NCBI GenBank assembly: GCA_021229015.1
Contig: CM037784.1
Span: forward strand, 64,941,223-65,005,222
Length of the DNA: 64,000 nucleotides
Reading direction: 5' to 3'
Origin: Solen grandis
Taxonomy: Eukaryota > Mollusca > Bivalvia > Adapedonta > Solenidae
Each line of letters starts with the position of its first letter. The first letter of the stretch is position 1. Position numbers and translations under genes: made by a program. The notes under the pieces are model-generated. The model did no database searches. It had not been told where the DNA came from and worked only from the letters and a program-made list of their open reading frames with translations. This document shows positions 58,441 through 64,000 of the stretch, in pieces.

Positions 58441-59480
58441 TCAATATGTGGTCAGTATCTGAGCATCATGAAAATTTAATTGCCTCGACAAAAAAGTTCA
58501 AATTTTTAAAATCAATCATTTTTAATTTTCATTGACATCAAATGACATCAGAATTGACGTCAGCTTCAAAAGTTTGTTCGTGCTCTAGAGCCTTTATTTT
58601 TTGTCGTTTTATCTTTGATATTTTCACAGAAGATGTATGTTATGATGTAGATGTGCACCTTATCTTTCAAATTTTCAAATTCGAAAAATTTAAGAATTTA
58701 TGACAAAACTGAGTTTCAAACAGTGGTCCTAAAACTAGTATCTAATATTACAAAGGCTACTGATGAGTAAGAAGCATGAAAATTGGACAGCATATTGGCC
58801 CAGAGTTCTACTTTCTTTACTCTGAAAGATTTCCTTTTAAGTTACGTGGTTATGACGTCATTTAAAGGACAAAATCCTATTTTTTCAAAGATTTCTCTCG
58901 CTCTGGCATCATACATTTTGAGGCAATTTCAATGAAATTGAAAAATGCAGAGATAAAAAAGTATCTTTTTATACATTCAATCATTTTCAATTTTCACTGA
59001 TGTGATATGACGTCAGATTTGACGTCAGCTTCAAAAGTTTGTTCACGCTCTAGAGCCTTCAATTTTGGTCCGATTATCTTGATATTTTTACAGAATATGT
59101 ATTTAAAGATATAGATGTGCACCTTAGCATTCAAATTTCCAAATTCAAAAAGATTAAGATTTCATGGCAATACCGAGTTTTGAACTTTGGTCCTAAAATC
59201 AAATTTAAATGTTACAATGTCCCCTGATGCGTTAGAAGCATGAAAATTGGACAGCATATTGGCATAGAGGTTTACATTCTATTTTCTGAATGATTTTCTC
59301 TAAAGTCACGTGGTTATGATGTCATCAAAAAGACTAAATGCATTTCTTTTTAGATATCTGTCGCTCTGGTATCATGAATTTTGAGTCAATTTTAATTAAA
59401 TCTTTAGAATTGATAGAGTTAAAATTGAGTGATGCATACTGCAAGAAATGTTTGTTTTGTCACGTGGTTATGACGCCATG
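58441..59480. repeat. GACGTCAT array, subfamily 4 (two to three units)
   Basis: Units of about 480 bp with ACGTCAGCTTCAAAAGTTTG, TCTAGAGCCTT and TGTAGATGTGCACCTTA. CRE-like palindromes are mostly decayed to GACATCA or single GACGTCA. Third unit only partial. Confidence 0.7.
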
Positions 59481-60709
59481 CATACTAAAGCAAGAATTAT
59501 TTTTAAAAATCAGATAAAATCGCCAATTAGACCAATGAACTTAAATTTTAAAAAAATGTCGAAACTTAGTTCGTTCATAAGGTCTTGAAAATTTTAAGTG
59601 ATTACGTCATCAAAAATGGCAGTTATTCATGTTTGATGGAATGCCTACTTGAAAATGTCAAAACAAACCTGTTCGCATCCTCAAAGATATTTTTTTTTCT
59701 GGATTAATAAAACGTTAGAATGGATATGTCCTTGCAAAAAAGATATTTTTCTTTAGTCACTTGACTTTGACGTCGTTGAAATATAAACATCATTCGTTTC
59801 AATTTGTATCCGCGCTCCAGTGTCATGAGTATTGATGCCAATCTTAAGCATTCCTTAAGGAATTTATGTTGTGTCACTTGTTTATGACAACAGTGATTTG
59901 TAATATATTAAACAGATCATAAGATTGGATATATTTACTTTAAATAAGTAATATTGCCGTACCTTAACATGCGCAAATAGTCCAGAAAACTTAAAGTGAT
60001 TACGTTATCAAAACTTTTTCGTAAAGGGCTAAATGATGAAAATCTATTAATTTGAAGAAAGAAATGAAAGCGGTCATTGGGTTGGTTGAGCAAGATCCGA
60101 TTTTTTTTTTTTTGCAGGAAAGAATGCCTGCGTTTTATACTGAATTGTGATACTTTTTTTGAGTAAATGAGTCACATTTACGATGAATTAGTATAATTAT
60201 ACTAGAGCCAGAAAACCTATACGGAAAACTAATTGCATTTGCTATCACGTTTTTCCGCAAACCTGAAGAAAATGACAAATATATGTATATCTACTTATCG
60301 ATTTTTCATGTTTTCTAAAGTTTTAACGGTTTCTTTTTCTAAATCTGTAAATCTCAATCAATTTAAAGGTTGAACATCATGGATTTCAAAATATTTTTTG
60401 TTGTTTCTTACATTATTATGCATCATTATTCCATTTCTTTGTTTTAACTTATCTTATATATTCAATACCTTTGAAATAAGCAAACGGAAAGCCACTTCAT
60501 TTGTATCTTAAACAAACAACTTCTAGTCCATGTGTCTGTATTTATTGACAGTATTCTGTGCTGTAAATGCAAAATTTACTCACCTGGTCACATATGAGAT
60601 CCCATTTTTTCTCATCATCGTAACTTTTCAAAACTTTGGCTTTATCTGGCGGAAGGTCCATGGAAGTCTGAAGAAAATTATTATTATCTTAAAACTGTGC
60701 AACCCAATA
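59481..60709. other. AT-rich sequence with decayed array remnants
   Basis: Scattered TGACGTC and ATTACGTCATCAAAA remnants to about 60020; beyond that nothing recognised. The 64-codon ORF at 60530 has no support. Confidence 0.45.
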
Positions 60710-61812
60710 ACAAGAGGGCCATAATGGCCCTGAAGTCGCTCACCTGAGAAACACTGCCTTCATTGCCTGCATTGCTGAATAAATGAAGAAGTGTAACAAG
60801 ATATGTGTCCACCCGTCGCATTTTCCAAAACAAAGGCAAACACTCAAGAGCGCAAGTCATGTCCTGATTAATATATCCATGAAGTTTAAAGTCTATAGCA
60901 AAAACCCAAATCTATATGCCTCACTTTTTGGTAGGGAGAATAAAAATACTCAGGTGCACAAGTTCATATCCTGAATATATTCATGAAGTTTCAAGTCTGT
61001 AGTATAAATACTTTCAGAGTTTCATACATCACAAGTATAAAATTAAATTTTTAAAAATTTTTCAAATACAAAGGCCCATAACTCTGTCAACTTAAACAAC
61101 AGTTCGATAAATATACCCAGGTGCACAAGTTCATGTCCTGATAAATGTATCCATTAAGTTTTAAGTCTGTAGTACAAGAACTTTCAGAGTAACGTGCGCC
61201 AAAATACACAGAGAATAAAGGCGACATTCCCCCCTGCCTTGAATATATATTTTTCCCCTATTTTTTTTTCATTTTCCCCCTCCATAATAAGTTGACATAC
61301 CACATTGTGTGCATGGACTCATTGTTGTAGTTAAATGTTATATTCTTAATAAAACAGTGCAAACATTTATATCATTGTTCTTATGATTCTTTTATGCAAT
61401 AAAACTTCATTAAATAAGAGTAAAATACAACAAAATGCCTACATTATACATTATACATTGTAGAAAAATTCCCCTCTAAGCTCTTTTGCTGCAATTCAAC
61501 CCCCCCCCCCCCCCCCCACTCCCTATGGGACTGGATCCCTTTCCCCCTAAAGTGAAAAAAAACATTGATCACAAGCATATTATTAAAATTCCATATTTTT
61601 CAACAAAAAAAAGGCCCATTACTCTGTCAACTTCAACGACGGTTTGATAAAATTACCCATGTGTGCAAGCTCATGTCCTGATTAATATATCCATGAATTT
61701 TCAAGTCTGAAGTACAAATACTCTTGGAGTTAAGCATGTCACAAAGTTATGCGATGGATGGACAAAGGCAAATCTATATCCCCTCCCCCCATTTTTGGTG
61801 GGGGCATAACAA
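60710..61812 (+). mobile_element. CAAGAGGGCC-type element, second subfamily
   Basis: 5' end CAAGAGGGCCATAATGGCCC followed by TGAAGTCGCTCACCTGAG, as at 40854. The body is different: two to four degenerate repeats of CAGGTGCACAAGTTCATGTC then CTGATAAATGTATCC and AAGTTTCAAGTCTGTAGTA. It contains an insertion-like stretch at about 61210-61560 with a poly-C run. Ends near CCCCATTTTTGGTGGGGGCA; no terminal hairpin plus CTAA seen. Confidence 0.65.
61500..61517. repeat. Poly-C tract (18)
   Basis: Homopolymer of about 18 C within an AT-rich, polypyrimidine context; a potential length-error site. Confidence 0.9.
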
Positions 61813-62110
61813 AACATTCAGCACAGATGTTTTATTTGGTATGGTATTTTAGGTACAGGTATTTACAATCTTCACTATAGTTTTTACTTCCCTTGATAAC
61901 GTAGTATGACGCTACAGGAGAATGGCATTCTTTTTGTGTTGATGATATGTATAAAATTGAATATATATGTACAGTCAACCCTTGTTACACCGGCAGTGTT
62001 CGTAAATCTCAATTATGCCGGTGTATCGAATTTACTGGTGTAATGAGCGAATCCTATTTTCCTATTTACACATCCCACCCACTTAACCGTAATGTTGATT
62101 TCGGTAAAAG
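61813..62110. other. Possible DNA-transposon end, otherwise unrecognised
   Basis: TGTACAGTCAACCCTTGTTA followed by CACCGGCAG, and TATGCCGGTGTATCGAATTT, resemble the CAGTCAAACC-type ends of pogo/Tc1 relics. No inverted partner was found; GCCGTTGTATCGAAT at about 63378 is a weak echo. Confidence 0.3.
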
Positions 62111-64000
62111 GAGATTTTATATATAATAAATGTTAAGGCTAATATAACTTTTATGATGCATATGAATTAATTTTACATGTATTTCATGTATCATGTGTAT
62201 GAGTGTGTGTGTGTGTGATTTGTAAATAAACTTTGTTTTACCTGTAAAATTATACACGTATTCATGCTTTACCCTACTTTGTAAATATGTAGACACTACA
62301 TGTATATACAACTTCCGGTTAGGTATAATTGCTTTATGAACATACTTATATCGTAAAGGGAAAAGACAGAATAAACAACAAACACCAATGGTAGGTTAAT
62401 AATTAGATATGTTTGTTTTTTTCAACAGAATTTTACACTTATTTCTCTATGCCTCTGTCTTTCTTGTAGAGTGCTATCTCGCATTTTTCTGCCTGCGATA
62501 GTTTCGTACGCTGCCGTTTTTCGTTGAGGTTCCATTATTTTAGTATAGAAATTACAGTTTATTTTCTTTTATGTGATTTCTTTAACTTTTTTTTATTGGA
62601 ATGAAAGTCAGGATACAAGTAAGGATATAAAAACGTAACAATAATTATCAACAATTATAAATAGCATTTATTGATTGGATATCTTTAACTCTCACGCATC
62701 AAGAAATTATCTCTTCATTTTCCCATTGGTAGGTACAGTTAACTATTGTTGAAAATCATTACAAACTGACAACACGTTGATTGAAACTCGACTAAATTGG
62801 TAATCAAAGGCATGTTGAAAGCCATGTAATAAACAAAACAAAATGATCACCTCATTAATTGATAACACTTATCGATATCATCTGCAAACAATGCAGCTAT
62901 AGGTTTGATCAAAAGTATGTTTTTTATCCATGTTAAAACAAACAAAAACTGACTACCACACCTATTTAAATCCCTAACAACGGTTATCTATCTAATTAAA
63001 GGCAAGTTGTTCACACGTCTACTGGAGTGGCTTCCCATTTTTTACTCTCTCAAACAATGAAATCCTCCACTAAGAAATGCGGCACATGTAAACAAATGTT
63101 CAGCTGTGATCACCCGTGTAAAGACCGTGTCAAATTGCAAATTAACAACGGCATACACAATAAACAGGTAGTGTACCAGCAGGGGACTAGATTAACGCCT
63201 TTGGCGAAAATTTGCAATGATCAAAAGCCATCCGTAAGGCTGTCGCTATAATGAAAAGTGATTATACAATGAAACGGAGATTCGTCTGCCGAAAATTGCT
63301 GCCGGTACCGGAAGCCGAATTTGCCGTTGTAAAGGGAGAAATCCGTTACATGACTTTTATTGCCAGATTCCGAATTTGCCGTTGTATCGAATGCCCTAAA
63401 TGTTTGGTTAAAACAAACTGGGATGCATATAGGGCAGGGATCGAAAACATTTTTTAGAGCCACTCGTCTTGCAGGACGAGTAGCTGCTAAATTCTACTCA
63501 TCCTACAAGTTATGCAACTCGTCCTGCATTTCATGCATGATTTTCAAGATTAACTATGCAGCTTAAATTCATATATAAATCTGATAAATCTTAAATAACT
63601 GAATTAATAACATTTACCAGTCTTCAACATATGATGATCTACTTCTGAAACTTGTATAAAAAGTCTCGCTCTAGACGCCGTAAAACGTGTTTGCTGTAAT
63701 TTTGACATAAATTCATGGATTTAAATGAAATGCCTATGCTTTTTAGAAATATTTTCTTTTCTTTTTCTTTACTCTCTGAATCTTTGCCGCGCTTCAAATA
63801 TTTAAACATTGCAGTCTTCTCCATTTTCAAAATTCAACAGACGACAATGGTTTGTTCGACTGAAACTCAGGACAGGTGTTCTTGCATGTTTTTGTTTTCA
63901 ATATTATAGTTTATTTTTCAATCAGATTAAATAGCATTAAGATTCAAAATATTAAAATAAAGTTTGATGATTATGATATTAGAAAAAAATAATCACACAC
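62111..64000. other. AT-rich intergenic sequence, nothing firmly recognised
   Basis: Contains a (GT)n run at about 62204-62216, a short direct echo CCGAATTTGCCGTTGTA (63306 and 63369), and ACTCGTC..GGACGAGT / CAACTCGTCCTGCA motifs at about 63463-63525. The 74-codon ORF at 63027-63251 starts with several Cys (KCGTCKQMFSCDHPC) but has no further zinc-finger spacing or context, so it is not called. Confidence 0.4.

Noticed and set aside
63027..63251. Zinc-binding small protein
   Set aside because: The early CxxC and CxxxxC spacing is not followed by a second half-site; the downstream sequence looks non-coding.
61810..63400. Tigger/pogo-type transposon between ACAGTCAACCC and the GCCGTTGTATCGAAT motif
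   Set aside because: The two sites are in the same orientation and only weakly similar; no inverted ends or transposase.

Overview
This looks like repeat-dominated nuclear DNA of an invertebrate animal, most likely a bivalve mollusc. The bivalve call is inferred from repeat families I recognise as typical of bivalve assemblies: the CAAGAGGGCC...GAGCTAA element, tRNA-derived SINEs ending in GACGTTAAACCCAACAAAC, a palindromic piggyBac-type MITE, and GCAGAAAGTCCTATC/CTAGTT modules with long GACGTCAT-rich arrays. No prokaryotic gene structure, rRNA or functional tRNA was seen. The only convincing coding sequence is a tyrosine recombinase.

Left part, 1-37775: two interleaved satellites. Type A is built on GTCTTAGACATG and CATATG motifs, about 31 bp per unit in the first block and longer and more mixed later. 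Type B is built on AGGCCTTTGCATGAGA. From 11 kb on they alternate as a composite unit of roughly 3-3.7 kb, and most B-to-A junctions carry a short telomere-like TAAACCCTAACCCTA tract. Embedded at 3-11 kb are two copies of a Crypton-like element. Copy 1 (about 2961-7086) has an intact 809-codon ORF: two C2H2 fingers, a core-binding domain, a catalytic domain with R, K, R, H and Y at the expected spacings, a low-complexity linker and a basic C-terminal domain. Copy 2 (about 7641-11040) lacks the fingers and the whole catalytic domain and is frameshifted. A common type B monomer is a 16-6-16 bp imperfect inverted repeat, the geometry of a tyrosine-recombinase core site. I propose, as inference only, that recombinase and satellite form one system. 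At 20.65-24.95 kb the array is interrupted by an island with a duplicated 1.2-kb segment and a nearly loop-free palindrome of about 667 bp.

A run of exactly 100 N (37776-37875) separates this from the right part, 37876-64000, which is AT-rich non-coding DNA packed with transposon relics: a 165-bp tandem repeat family ending in a perfect hairpin plus CTAA, a hAT-like MITE, a piggyBac-like MITE with TTAA duplication, arrays of about 450-bp units full of TGACGTCA palindromes, a Tc1/mariner-like MITE with a paralogous empty site, three SINE copies and several perfect hairpins. No conserved protein-coding gene was recognised there. Sequence just left of the gap (32.2-34.2 and 37.1-37.8 kb) looks indel-ridden relative to its paralogues and may be poorly polished.
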